10,069 nt of DNA from Bacteroidales bacterium (GCA_012031335.1 JAAUTT010000088.1:1-10069); one strand, 5' to 3'. Positions 1 through 7,623 are shown, numbered from the stretch's first letter. Notes: generated from the sequence alone by a model not told the origin. Made by a program: numbers and translations.

Positions 1-920
1 TGATACGACATGATTACTTCGCCTGTATTTAGTTGACGGATATAGGGCGCTCCGGCATATTTATCGGGAGGAATGACACCTTCCCCGGCAAATGAATAGC
101 TTCTCCGTTTATCCTGGCCGGTGATGCTGTTTTGCTGGCCGGTAGCCGCATGCAGTATCACCGGTTTAAAGGTGGTACCTTCCATCCCGTTGTCTTCTAT
201 GGCAACAAGGAGATCCCGCTTATTCCGCAGGAGAAGTGGTACCGGCATGCCATCGCGATGTCCTTTCCGGAAGCTTACCGTTTCTCCTGCCGACCAGGAA
301 TGGCCGCCATCGGCCGACCGGAAACGGGTGATCTCCTGCTCATCCGAATGCACATAGGGACCTTCGTTGGCAATGAAAAGCTGTATCTCACCTGAGGGTA
401 ACTGCACCTGCGATGGCTCCCAGCATCCATTCTTAAATGCATATCCTGCCCGGTATACTTCTGTCTCGTCGTTCCACGTCAAGCCTTTATCAGTACTGTG
501 CTTAACATGTATGGAGAATTTTTTTGGCGGTGTCGGTATTATCTGCAGGCGGACGCAGATTATACGACACAAGCAGCGTACCGTCTATTTTCTCAAGGAT
601 TTCAGGGACACAACGCGACACCATGCTCTCAGCGGCTGCTATGATAAGTGGTGGACTCCAGCTCTCTTCATCACCATGACGGCGTATGCATTCGATGTTA
701 CCATCCGACTCATACACGCACAAAAGGGTAGAGTCCTGCAGCCTGATCATCCGGGCATAGCCGGCATAGGCAGCGTCTTCACGGCTTAAACGTGTGAGGC
801 TGGAGGGATCCCAGGCTACAAACACACCATTACATCTTTATTGTCGGCACTATGATTACCTGTATGGTTACAGGATATAATAACGACAAGCATAAAAAGC
901 ATTACTGTAAAATTGCGCAT
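1..920 (-). CDS. Sialidase-like (BNR/Asp-box) lipoprotein, 3' end beyond window, frameshifted
   Basis: Probable cell-envelope glycoside hydrolase of the sialidase/neuraminidase beta-propeller type. The ATG at 920 opens a lipoprotein signal (MRNFTVMLFMLVVIISC, lipobox IISC). After one frameshift the protein continues as VAWDPSSLTRLSREDAAYAG. Two Asp-boxes are visible: STDKGLTW at 474-497 and SADGGHSW at 294-317. Between them is a GCWEPSQVQLPSGE stretch like that of Bacteroidota exo-alpha-sialidase-type proteins. Two frame breaks are needed: one near 820-822 (short T run on the coding strand, one base missing) and one in the 7-base A run at 519-525 (one base too many). With these corrected, about 306 residues read openly to the window edge. 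The start lies one base after the stop of the GH43 gene, so the two are probably co-translated. The substrate is not certain, because Asp-box propellers also occur in other hydrolases. Family call fairly sure, sialic acid specificity inferred. Confidence 0.8.
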
Positions 921-921
921 A

Positions 922-2939
922 TCATGGTGTATTCGGGGGTTCAACTTTATATATCTTTCTCAGGACGGACTGCTCTCCTGAGGGTCTTTTCATCGGTATC
1001 CCGGCTGGTAAGGGTGTGCCAAAATCGGGACTGCCGTCGGTTTCCATCTAAAGGGCTGTGCGCGTACATCCCGCTCCCAGCCAGGTGTCTCCGACTTTTT
1101 TAGCGTGGTATATTATCCAGTGTTCTTTTTTGTCGGGCGATAGCGTAAAGCTTGCATGTCCTGTTCCAAGTACCTGGTTTGTTCCCTGAAATACCGGACC
1201 GCTTTTGATCCAGTTAGCCCGCACCAGGACACTTGAATCGGGATGAACAAGCCGCAGCTGACCCAGTCGGTATTCCTTCAGCCACGATTCGCGGCACGAA
1301 TATACGATGAAAATATTGCTGTCGTTTTTCAGTATCTCAGGACCTTCATTCAGGTCCAGCGGACCGCCCGTTTCCCAGCTCTCCTCAGGCCTGGAGAGCA
1401 ATACCCTGGGTCCCGAAATGGTATAGGGGTTGCTCATGGGGGCGATATATAGTTGTTGTGAGGTTTTGTCGGTTGTCGCAGGCTTATCCCATCCCGACCA
1501 TACGGCATACAGCTTGTTTTTATGCTGAAGGATGGTGACGTCGATAGCCCATACATTGGTTTGAGGATTCATGGGGTCGTCTCCTGTCTGCAGCATGCCA
1601 AGGTCGGTGTATTCGCCCTGAGGATCATCGGTCCTGGACTCCAGCACACCCGATTTCTGCCAGGTAAAGGGTGGTCCTTCGTAACCTGCTGCGTAATAAA
1701 TGTAATATTTCCCATGGATGTAGTGGAGTTCGGGTGCCCATATATTTTTCCGGTTCCAACCGGTATCAGGACTGCTCCATACTTTTTTTGACTCGCCCTT
1801 TTGGGTCAGCAGCCGTGATTTGGATATTTCAATACCTTGATGGGTATTGGCACACCAGTAATAAAAGCTGTCTTTTTGCAATACCCAGGGATCGGCGCCG
1901 TCGAAGATGGGATTGGTAAAATAGGCATGGGTGAGTGGCACAATCCGGCTGGTATCAATTACGAGCTCCGGTGCTTTTGCTTTTTTCCGCTTCTCAAAAT
2001 CAACTTTCTGAATCAGCACCCTGCGGGGATGTACACTATGTTTGCTGTAATGTGCATGATAAACCATCAGGAGATTTCCTTCCCTGTCCCTAAAAAAGGA
2101 ACAATGTCCGGTGCCACTGAGGGTATCGGGCGATTGCATCACCGGGTTTTTGTCGTATTTGGTCCAGGGTCCGTGCGGACTTCGGGAGGTGGCATAACCG
2201 ATGCCATAATCCTGACTGGCATAATGGTTGGCCGAATAGACCATATAATATGTTTTCTTTTTCTTCAGGATAAAGGGACCTTCATTTACAACACCCACAG
2301 GTTCTTTGGTGCTGAATTCCCATGGCTGGGAGCGGCCAAAGCATTCTTTAACGGTTTCGGGTTTTATGGAAAGAAGATCGTTGTTCATCTCACACATCCA
2401 TATTACATTGCCATTGCTGAATGCGACATAGTAGAGGTACTTTTTACCATCCCCGTCGATAAAAAGATGGGTGTCGATAGCTTTGGTACTGATAAGCGGA
2501 ACCTGTTTTTCCTGGGTAAACGGGCCAAGGGGACTGCTGCTCACGGCCACCGCAATATGCTCTTCGGCACTGTAAAACATATAATATTTCCCCTGATGTT
2601 TATACACCTCAGGAGCCCAGAACCATTTTTCACCGAAAACATCGTTCCTGTGCAGGGCCAGTCCGTCGGTGGCACCCACCGGACCATCCCAGTGGATAAG
2701 ATCCTTCGATGTAAATACCTCTATACCTTCATCCGAAGTCGTTCCATAGAGATAATAGGTATCTCCCTCACTGAAGATAAAAGGATCACCCATCTGAACA
2801 TTGTACAGGGGAACCTCTCCTATTTGAGTCTTTTGAATTTTCTTTCACCAGAAAGCGAAATTCCCGGATTTTGAAAAGCCGTAAAAACCGTAAAAGAAAT
2901 AATAACTAAAAATGTAAAGGCATGTTTGTGTTGTTTCAT
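922..2939 (-). CDS. Secreted tandem GH43 glycoside hydrolase (two catalytic domains), frameshifted
   Basis: Family GH43 enzymes are five-bladed propellers that cleave arabinose- or xylose-type linkages in plant and other polysaccharides. Counting from the internal Met at 2793, domain 1 has the base Asp3 (GDPF), Asp107 (AIDTHLF) and acid Glu171 (NEGPF). Domain 2 has Asp301 (GADPW), Asp418 (WAIDVT) and Glu483 (NEGPE). Each domain also has a GTGHxSF motif followed by YHA. Both triads therefore look complete. The true start is probably the ATG at 2939, with a hydrophobic signal sequence (KQHKHAFTFLVIISFTVFTA) that joins the long frame if one A is added in the run at 2838-2841. At the C-terminus, removing one G at 1076-1078 and adding one base at 1041-1043 restores RDVRAQPFRW and then DGSPDFGTPLPAG, ending at TGA 922-924. 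The corrected length is 672 residues. Exact substrate unknown. It is first in an operon with the sialidase-like gene. Confidence 0.88.
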
Positions 2940-2967
2940 TTGTTAATATTTATTTTTAATTCCCTGC

Positions 2968-2999
2968 GAAACTTACAACGATAACCAAAATATCATCAA
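2968..2999 (-). promoter_or_regulatory. Candidate promoter of the GH43-sialidase operon
   Basis: On the minus strand, TTG (2997-2999) is followed after 21 nt by TAAGTTTC (2975-2968). This matches the Bacteroidota -7 consensus TAnnTTTG at 7 of 8 positions, and the spacing is in the usual 19-21 nt range. It lies about 30 bp upstream of the ATG at 2939. The G-to-C mismatch at the last position of the box keeps this tentative. Confidence 0.35.
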
Positions 3000-3005
3000 T
3001 ACCCT

Positions 3006-3215
3006 CGTCATGGTGAGCGAAGCGAAGCAACCTGTCAATTGTTACCCCGATACAACAATCATTATCCTCTTAAATGATAGATTGCTTCGTTCCTCGCAAT
3101 GACGATAACCCTGTCATCCTTTAACGCGTCATTGCGAGCGCAGCGAAGCAATCTGTCCCTTTTACCCCAGCGTACCATTACCGTCATTGCGAGGAGGAAC
3201 GACGAAGCAATCTGT
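3006..3215. repeat. Cluster of four REP-like CGTCATTGCGAG repeats
   Basis: Four copies of a unit with ends CGTCATTGCGAG and GAAGCAATCTGT and a variable centre. They lie at 3006-3036 (plus, diverged), 3079-3104 (minus), 3127-3157 (plus) and 3182-3215 (plus). Each unit has an internal ATTGC/GCAAT inverted pair. The second and third copies face each other across 22 nt, so they could fold into one long hairpin, as in REP doublets. I remember units of this kind as widely dispersed in intergenic DNA of Bacteroidota. They lie between the divergent GH43 operon and rpsP and have no credible reading frame. Confidence 0.8.
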
Positions 3216-3259
3216 AAGTTTTTTACGAAAAGCACTATATAACCCCCCACCAGCTATAG

Positions 3260-3280
3260 CCCCTTTTCAAGGGGTTGGGG
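3260..3280. repeat. GC hairpin, terminator-like or part of a dispersed repeat
   Basis: CCCCTT (3260-3265), loop TTC, AAGGGG (3269-3274), then TTGGGGTTT. The stem is 6 bp and perfect, but no gene ends just upstream on either strand, so it does not clearly serve as a terminator. It may be the last member of the repeat cluster to its left or a boundary before the rpsP promoter. Confidence 0.4.
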
Positions 3281-3307
3281 TTTCATCATTCATCCCTCTC
3301 AATATAC

Positions 3308-3337
3308 TTGCACACATAAAATAATTGTTTATCTTTG
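3308..3337 (+). promoter_or_regulatory. Promoter of rpsP-rimM (Bacteroidota sigma-ABfr type)
   Basis: TTG at 3308-3310 and TATCTTTG at 3330-3337 with 19 nt between them. The second is a perfect TAnnTTTG -7 box, and the spacing is that of the Bacteroidota primary sigma factor. Transcription would start near 3344, giving a leader of about 37 nt that is AT-rich, with only a weak purine stretch (AAAAGAG) before the ATG at 3381. Confidence 0.72.
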
Positions 3338-3380
3338 CACCCTCATTGAAAAAATATTATAAATCATTAATTAAAAGAGT

Positions 3381-3905
3381 ATGCCTGTAAAAATTCGTTT
3401 AGCAAGCATGGTAAAAAAGGATTTGCCTTATACCACATTGTTGCTGCCGATAGCAGGGCGCCACGGGATGGCCGCTACATCGAGCGTTTGGGCGTTTATA
3501 ACCCAAACACACACCCAGCCACTGTTGAATTAAATTTCGACAAGGCGCTCGATTGGCTGCAAAAGGGCGCTCAACCTAGCGACACATGCCGTTCAATCCT
3601 TTCGGAAAAAGGAGTTATGTTAAAAAAGCATTTACTGGAAGGTGTTCAAAAAAAATGCTTTTACCATGGAAGTAGCTGAACAGAAGTTCGAAAGCTGGGT
3701 AAAAGAAAAAGAAGCCAGAATTATTGCTGAGAAAGAACAACTGAAACAGTCGAAAGAAACTGCCAGAAAAAAACGTCTCGAAGCTGAAGCAAAAGTGAAA
3801 GAAGCAAGAGCTCAGGCTGTTGCCAAGAAGCTCGCTGCCGCCGCTGTGGCTCCTGTAGAAGAAACTGAGTCTTCAACAGAAGAAGCTCCTGCCGAAAACG
3901 CATAG
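3381..3905 (+). CDS. rpsP: 30S ribosomal protein bS16 with long C-terminal tail, frameshifted
   Basis: Structural protein of the small ribosomal subunit, bound to 16S rRNA. The start MPVKIRLA at 3381 is canonical. One missing base at 3405-3407 puts the next stretch in a second frame, which reads [20 protein letters not shown], then [20 protein letters not shown] and so on to LLEGVQK. One extra A in the 8-base run 3648-3655 leads into [15 protein letters not shown]. The two breaks cancel, giving 174 residues. The bS16 core needs about 80-110 residues. The rest is a Lys/Glu-rich, probably helical tail that ends Ala-rich and acidic ([15 protein letters not shown]), as commonly seen in Bacteroidota. 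rpsP is essential, so a real double frameshift is unlikely and sequencing error is the natural reading. It is first in an operon with rimM and has its own promoter. Confidence 0.93.
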
Positions 3906-3912
3906 TTTAGTA

Positions 3913-3949
3913 ATACAAGGAAGATATTCCTTAATGATTTTCTTTGTAT
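3913..3949 (+). promoter_or_regulatory. Alternative hairpins in the rpsP-rimM junction
   Basis: ATACAAGGAA (3913-3922) can pair along its whole length with TTCTTTGTAT (3940-3949), using one G-U pair. The same left arm can instead pair its last six bases (AAGGAA) with TTCCTT at 3927-3932. The two folds exclude each other and enclose the GGAAG that could serve as ribosome binding site for rimM. This could control rimM translation or stabilise the rpsP 3' end. There is no U tract, so it is not a normal terminator. The function is inferred only. Confidence 0.35.
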
Positions 3950-4478
3950 AGTAACGAAATCCGATTGCAAACTCCGTAGGGAACCCTCACCAAACCTCAC
4001 GGTTACAAGGGACAAATGGTTCTTATAGCAGAAGGTAAATTGCCGGAAGAATTTGAAAATCTGGAATCAGTATTCGTTGAAATAGACGGATTACTGGTTC
4101 CTTTTTTTGGAGGATGTGAACCAGTCGTACGACGATTCTGCCATCATCCTGTTTGAAGAATACAACAATGTCGACCTTATTAAAGAATTGCTCCACTGTA
4201 AGGTTTATGCCCCTCTCAGGATGTTCAGGAGAAAAAGAGGACGCTCAACCGATATTTACGACCTGAAAGGTTACCTGGTAATCGACATCCAACATGGTGA
4301 ACTGGGTCCTGTGGAAGAAATACTCGACTACAACCAGAATGTATTATTACGCATCCTTAAAGGGAAAAAAGAGATCCTGATTCCCGCCCAGGAACCGCTT
4401 ATTGAGAAAATTGACTCCCAAACCAAAACCATCTATATCAATACCCCCGAGGGTTTGATTGACATGTACCTCGAATAA
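3934..4478 (+). CDS. rimM: Ribosome maturation factor RimM, frameshifted
   Basis: RimM binds uS19 and helps mature the 30S head. The N-terminal domain shows GTLTKPHGYKGQMVLIAEGK from about 3980, then FENLESVFVEIDGLLVPFF. After a break in the 7-T run 4102-4108 the protein continues as EDVNQSYDDSAIILFEE, with a C-terminal PRC-barrel (GYLVIDIQHGELGPVEEIL; IPAQEPLIEKID; PEGLIDMYLE) ending at TAA 4476-4478. A second break near 3972-3982 must join VTKSDCKL to GTLTKPHG. The start cannot be fixed. The ATG at 3934, with GGAAG 10 nt upstream, would need a third indel, and the coding signal begins clearly at about 3951. Total length is near 175-180 residues, normal for the family. It follows rpsP, as in many bacteria, but trmD and rplS do not follow. 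Confidence 0.88.
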
Positions 4479-4491
4479 AAGCAGCTTTTAT
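4475..4491 (+). terminator. Weak palindrome at the rimM stop, possible terminator
   Basis: ATAAAAGC, one A, then GCTTTTAT form a perfect 8-bp inverted repeat that includes the rimM stop codon. A real hairpin must open the centre, leaving an AU-rich stem with little stability, and the U run is short. It could mark the operon end but is not convincing as a strong intrinsic terminator. Confidence 0.3.
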
Positions 4492-4636
4492 ATTGCCATG
4501 TCTTATGTACTTACTTCTATTTAGTATTATCCTAAATTGACCCTACCACAGGGAAATGGGATATAATGGGTTGATGACAGAAATAAAGCAGCATTGTCAT
4601 TAAAATTTTGCCTATACTTCTATTCAGTGCATGGCG

Positions 4637-4778
4637 AAGCCTTAAAAACTAATTCCTTGCTGGCGGCGGTCCGTTCAAGCGGACTCGAGGAACGAGAGGG
4701 AGCGCGTTTTCCGCCGTCAAAGAGTTTTTTGGTTACTTTTTTGCTCCCAAAAAAGTGACAAATGGCTGTTTAAGGCTT
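4637..4778. repeat. Structured repeat element bounded by 10-bp perfect inverted ends
   Basis: The ends are AAGCCTTAAA (4637-4646) and TTTAAGGCTT (4769-4778), exact reverse complements 142 bp apart. Inside, TGGCGGCGG (4661-4669) pairs with CCGCCGTCA (4711-4719) apart from one G-T. Within that arm CCG/CGG and CTCG/CGAG can form small hairpins. GTTACTTTTTTG (4732-4743) faces CAAAAAAGTGAC (4748-4759), 11 of 12 paired, across a CTCC loop. The arrangement gives a multi-arm fold. One frame through the middle is open (AAVRSSGLEEREGARFPPSK, then SFLVTFLLPKK before a TGA). I recall SFLVTF..KKVTK strings as recurrent spurious ORFs in Bacteroidota, which would fit a dispersed repeat. It may be a MITE, a REP-like unit or an RNA. 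The rest of the gap (4492-4636 and 4779-4821) shows nothing I can name. Confidence 0.6.
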
Positions 4779-4821
4779 AAATGTTTGATACTAAATAAGA
4801 GACAGTTGTGTAAATCTGTAA

Positions 4822-4854
4822 TTGGTAGCGTAGCGAAGAATTTAAATATTTTTA
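4822..4854 (+). promoter_or_regulatory. Possible promoter of the PPDK regulatory protein gene
   Basis: TATTTTTA at 4847-4854 matches TAnnTTTG at 7 of 8 positions, with TTG at 4822-4824 upstream, a spacing of 22 nt (slightly long). It is 30 bp before the ATG at 4884, a usual distance. The leader is A-rich without a Shine-Dalgarno sequence, which is common in this phylum. Confidence 0.3.
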
Positions 4855-4883
4855 CCGAACAATAGAATAAAAAAAACAATTGT

Positions 4884-5738
4884 ATGAATAGTTCCGAACC
4901 GGTAACACCTCATATTTATGTAGTTTCGGGAGGAAAGGGCCTTGCCGGCGATGCTGTTGTAAAATCGCTTCTGGTTCAATATCCCAACCACCGCATTCCT
5001 GTAACCATTGTACCCGATATCCTTACCGAAGCCGGAGCCCAAAACACCGTAAACGAAGCGCGGATCAACAATGGCGTTATCGTGCATACCATGGTCGACA
5101 GGCATATGCGCAACACCATGAATAAATACTGCACGGAAATGAATGTTCCCTCGTTCGACCTGATGGGAGATTTATCCGATTATCTGAGTGATAAACTGCA
5201 GACCGAACCTATCAACCAGCCGGGCTTGTTCCGCAAACTTAACCAGGAATATTTCGACAGGATAAAAGCCATTGAATTTACGCTGAATACCGACGATGGC
5301 ATGAATCCCGACAGGTTATACCATTCGGATATAGTTCTCACGGGCATTTCGCGGACAGGTAAAACACCCCTGAGTATATACCTGGCTATGTTTGGCTGGA
5401 AAGTTGCCAATATCCCGCTTGTCAACAAAATTCCACCCCCCGAAGAACTATACAAGGTTGATCCCAGACGGGTTTTCGGTCTTACCATATCGATGAACAC
5501 CCTTATTGAACAACGCAGGCGCAGGGTAGCCAATATGGGAAATTTCGATCACAGATCGTATCTCGACCCTTCCGAAATTATCATTGAGCTGGAGTATTCA
5601 TCCAAAATATTCAGGAGAGGAGGTTTTACCACGGTTGATGTAACCAATAAGCCCATTGAGTCGAGCGCCAACGAGATAGTAAAACTGATAAATGAACGAT
5701 TCGATTTGATGGAAAAGAAAAATAGATCAAGGATTTAA
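4884..5738 (+). CDS. Pyruvate,phosphate dikinase / PEP synthase regulatory kinase-phosphorylase (DUF299 family)
   Basis: Cytosolic bifunctional regulator. It inactivates its target dikinase by ADP-dependent phosphorylation of a threonine beside the catalytic histidine, and reactivates it by phosphate-dependent removal, so it sets the flow between pyruvate and PEP. The 284 residues are intact and of family length. A P-loop GISRTGKT (residues 154-161) followed by PLS is the family signature, preceded by EFTLNTDDGMNPDRL (131-145). The C-terminal part has the NKIPPPEELY and VFGLTISMNTLIEQRRRR stretches typical of the family. The N-terminus reads IYVVSGGKGLAGD where well-known members have an SDSTGxTA-type motif. 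The target gene is not in the window, so PPDK versus PEP synthase cannot be decided here. The start at 4884 is the first ATG and fits the family N-terminus. It is a single-gene unit closed by a strong terminator. Confidence 0.92.
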   Translation: MNSSEPVTPHIYVVSGGKGLAGDAVVKSLLVQYPNHRIPVTIVPDILTEAGAQNTVNEARINNGVIVHTMVDRHMRNTMNKYCTEMNVPSFDLMGDLSDYLSDKLQTEPINQPGLFRKLNQEYFDRIKAIEFTLNTDDGMNPDRLYHSDIVLTGISRTGKTPLSIYLAMFGWKVANIPLVNKIPPPEELYKVDPRRVFGLTISMNTLIEQRRRRVANMGNFDHRSYLDPSEIIIELEYSSKIFRRGGFTTVDVTNKPIESSANEIVKLINERFDLMEKKNRSRI

Positions 5739-5772
5739 AAAAGTCCCGGCTCTTTTTGAACCGGGACTTTTT
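5738..5772. terminator. Bidirectional intrinsic terminator between convergent genes
   Basis: AAAAAGTCCCGG (5738-5749), loop CTCTTTTTGAA, CCGGGACTTTTT (5761-5772) form a perfect 12-bp stem with an A run on one side and a T run on the other. It begins at the stop codon of the PPDK regulator and ends 5 bp from the stop of the transporter, so it can end transcription from both sides. Confidence 0.93.
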
Positions 5773-5776
5773 CTAT

Positions 5777-7432
5777 TTATGATCCGGCAACTTTTTCGAG
5801 TCGTTTCATAATGGAGAAGATAAATGCAGCCGACAGCAAACAACAAACGATAAAAATACCCCAAAGCTGCCATAACTCTATCCTGTTCCAGAAATAGCTT
5901 CCGATAAAAAGCAGTTTATTACCAAGGGCTGTTGCGAGCAGCCATCCGCCCTGCATTAACCCCTGAAAACGCGGAGGAGCCACTTTCGAAACAAACGATA
6001 ATCCCATAGGACTGAGGAATAATTCGGCAATGGTTAATATAAGATAACTATTAATAAGCCAGTAAGGCGAAACCCTCGAAGAATCGGGAACCGGGGCACC
6101 ATTAAGGTCGAAGGCGAAATCAGGTCGAACGATGGAAACATAACGAGCAGAAAACCCACTGCGGCAATAATCATCCCGAAACCTATCTTTTTAGGAGTTG
6201 AAGGTTCCATATTGCGTTTCTTCAGCCAGGCAAAAATACCCATGACCACAAAAGTTAAGGAAACTATAAACAATGGATTGAAGGACTGAAAAACTTCGGG
6301 AGCGATGGAATTCTGAGCACTATTCAAACTAAAGAAATAATAGGAAACGCCGCCACCAACAAGAAACATCCCGGCACCAATAGCCCTTGTTACTGCTTTG
6401 TTATTTTGCCTATCAGAAGCACGATACCGGCAATAGTACCGATTACAGCCAGAATAGACCACAGGGAGAAAATAAGGTTTGTAAACGGCCCTACCTGTTT
6501 AACGGTGTAATCCCTGGCGAAAAAGGTAAGCGTTAAACCATTCTGATGGAACGACATCCAGAAAAAGATAACAACAAGGAAAACAAGTCCAAGAGCAATA
6601 ATCCTTGGTTTTTCTTCCGACCATGGCATTTTCACTTCAGCAGCTCTTGCAGCAGCCTGAGCTTTACCATGTTTATCGGGAAGCATGCGGTTAAAGAATA
6701 TATAAACCAATAAAGAAATAACCATAGCACCGGCTGCAATGCCGAAAGCATAATTATAACCTTTGGAGAAAACTTCGAGATAATCGGTAGCAAATTTACT
6801 GATATCGGTAACAGTACCATTCAGGCTTACTGAGTTGGCGAGAGCCGTAAAGGACTCTGTATCTTTCAGTGTACCATTTAAAACCTGATGACATTGCGCT
6901 GGTAAACTGGCATCGTGAAGAAATCCATTGGTCTTCAGCATCCAGTTACGTATTCCGGTAGCTGCAAAAGGTGCCAGAAAGGCTCCCACATTGATCCCCA
7001 TATAAAAATCATAAAAGCAGAGTCGCGCAGCGATGAGTATTTTGGATCGTCGTACATTTGTCCGACAACAGCCTGCAGGTTACCCTTTAAAAAGTCCGTT
7101 ACCCAAAGCGATGGTAAACAACCCTGTCACAGTAATGGTAAGAGATAACCCCGGAACGGCCATAATGATGTAACCGGCAAACATAATAACAATACCAACC
7201 ATGATAACCGTTTTATACCGTTTGGTAAAATCGGCCAAAAGACCACCCACCAGAGCCAGGGCATAAATACTGAAATAGAACCAGCTGTATATACTTCCTG
7301 CCTTTTCTTCGCTTAAGCCATACTTGGCCTGAAGAAATAATACAAGGATAGCCATCATGGTATAAAAACCAAATCTTTCGCCCATATTGGCAAAAATGCA
7401 ACTAGTAGTCCTCTCGGGTGTTCTTTAAACAT
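5777..7432 (-). CDS. POT/PTR2-family proton-coupled peptide transporter, frameshifted
   Basis: Inner-membrane MFS protein of the kind that takes up di- and tripeptides with protons. The start is ATG at 7432 (MFKEHPRGLLVA). Conserved stretches read NMGERFGFYTMMAILVLFLQ, GLFTIALGNGLFKGNLQAVV, YSSLRDSAFMIFYMGINVGA, PYWLINSYLILTIAELFLSP and MGLSFVSKVAPPRFQGLMQG, with many hydrophobic membrane segments and a long polar loop (TLKDTESFTALANSVSLNGT). Five frame breaks must be bridged: 7392-7396, 7083-7085, 7004-7008, 6404-6407, and one in 6115-6155. Four are in homopolymers whose correction restores the family sequence. The fifth is not placed exactly. The corrected length is about 552 residues, within the range for Bacteroidota members. 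The proton-coupling ExxER motif of helix 1 appears as NMGER, lacking the first Glu. It converges with the PPDK regulator and is divergent from nnr. Substrate inferred from family. Confidence 0.88.
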
Positions 7433-7456
7433 AAGCTAAGTTTTAACGATTTCGGA

Positions 7457-7464
7457 CAAATATA
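7457..7464 (-). promoter_or_regulatory. Candidate -7 box for the peptide transporter
   Basis: Read on the minus strand this is TATATTTG, a perfect TAnnTTTG box, 25 bp upstream of the ATG at 7432. The best -33 candidate at proper spacing is only TTAC (18 nt upstream), so the box is good but the promoter as a whole is moderate. Confidence 0.45.
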
Positions 7465-7623
7465 AAAATCTTTTTATTGGTTGTAATCCCTGCAAAAATG
7501 TTATTAAAACTTTTTTAGCAACTATGGAGTATGTCAATCCAAGAGAACTTAGCCCGGTAACTATTATTTTTGTAGTATAAAATCCTCTTAAAAACTTAAC
7601 ACGCATAAATATTAATCTAAATT

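Noticed and set aside
519..525. Programmed ribosomal frameshift at the A7 run in the sialidase-like gene
   Set aside because: A run of seven A could be slippery, but similar breaks occur in almost every gene here, without a stimulatory structure, so sequencing error is more likely.
1837..2874. Long plus-strand open frame of 345 codons opposite the GH43 gene
   Set aside because: It is the antisense shadow of a well-supported GH43 gene with two complete catalytic triads. The frame shows no family motif and has no promoter or ribosome binding site.
3006..3215. CRISPR array
   Set aside because: Repeats are in both orientations with uneven spacers and varying centres. There are no cas genes, and the unit matches a REP-like family.
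3062..3250. Minus-strand small open frame of 62 codons between the operons
   Set aside because: It is a translation of the REP-like repeats (LLRCARND, IARNEAIY strings), which give such false frames wherever they occur.
3488..3679. Duplicate or split ribosomal protein genes
   Set aside because: The pieces at 3381, 3488 and 3642 join in order into one bS16 protein with two compensating single-base errors, so there is one gene.
4107..4478. Separate short gene of 123 codons downstream of rpsP
   Set aside because: It is the C-terminal part of rimM after a frame break in the T run at 4102-4108, not an independent gene.
7565..7572. TATTTTTG as a second nnr promoter
   Set aside because: The -7 box is perfect, but no TTG/TTTG-like -33 lies at the proper distance and it is about 130 bp from the start codon. 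In AT-rich DNA such a match is expected by chance.
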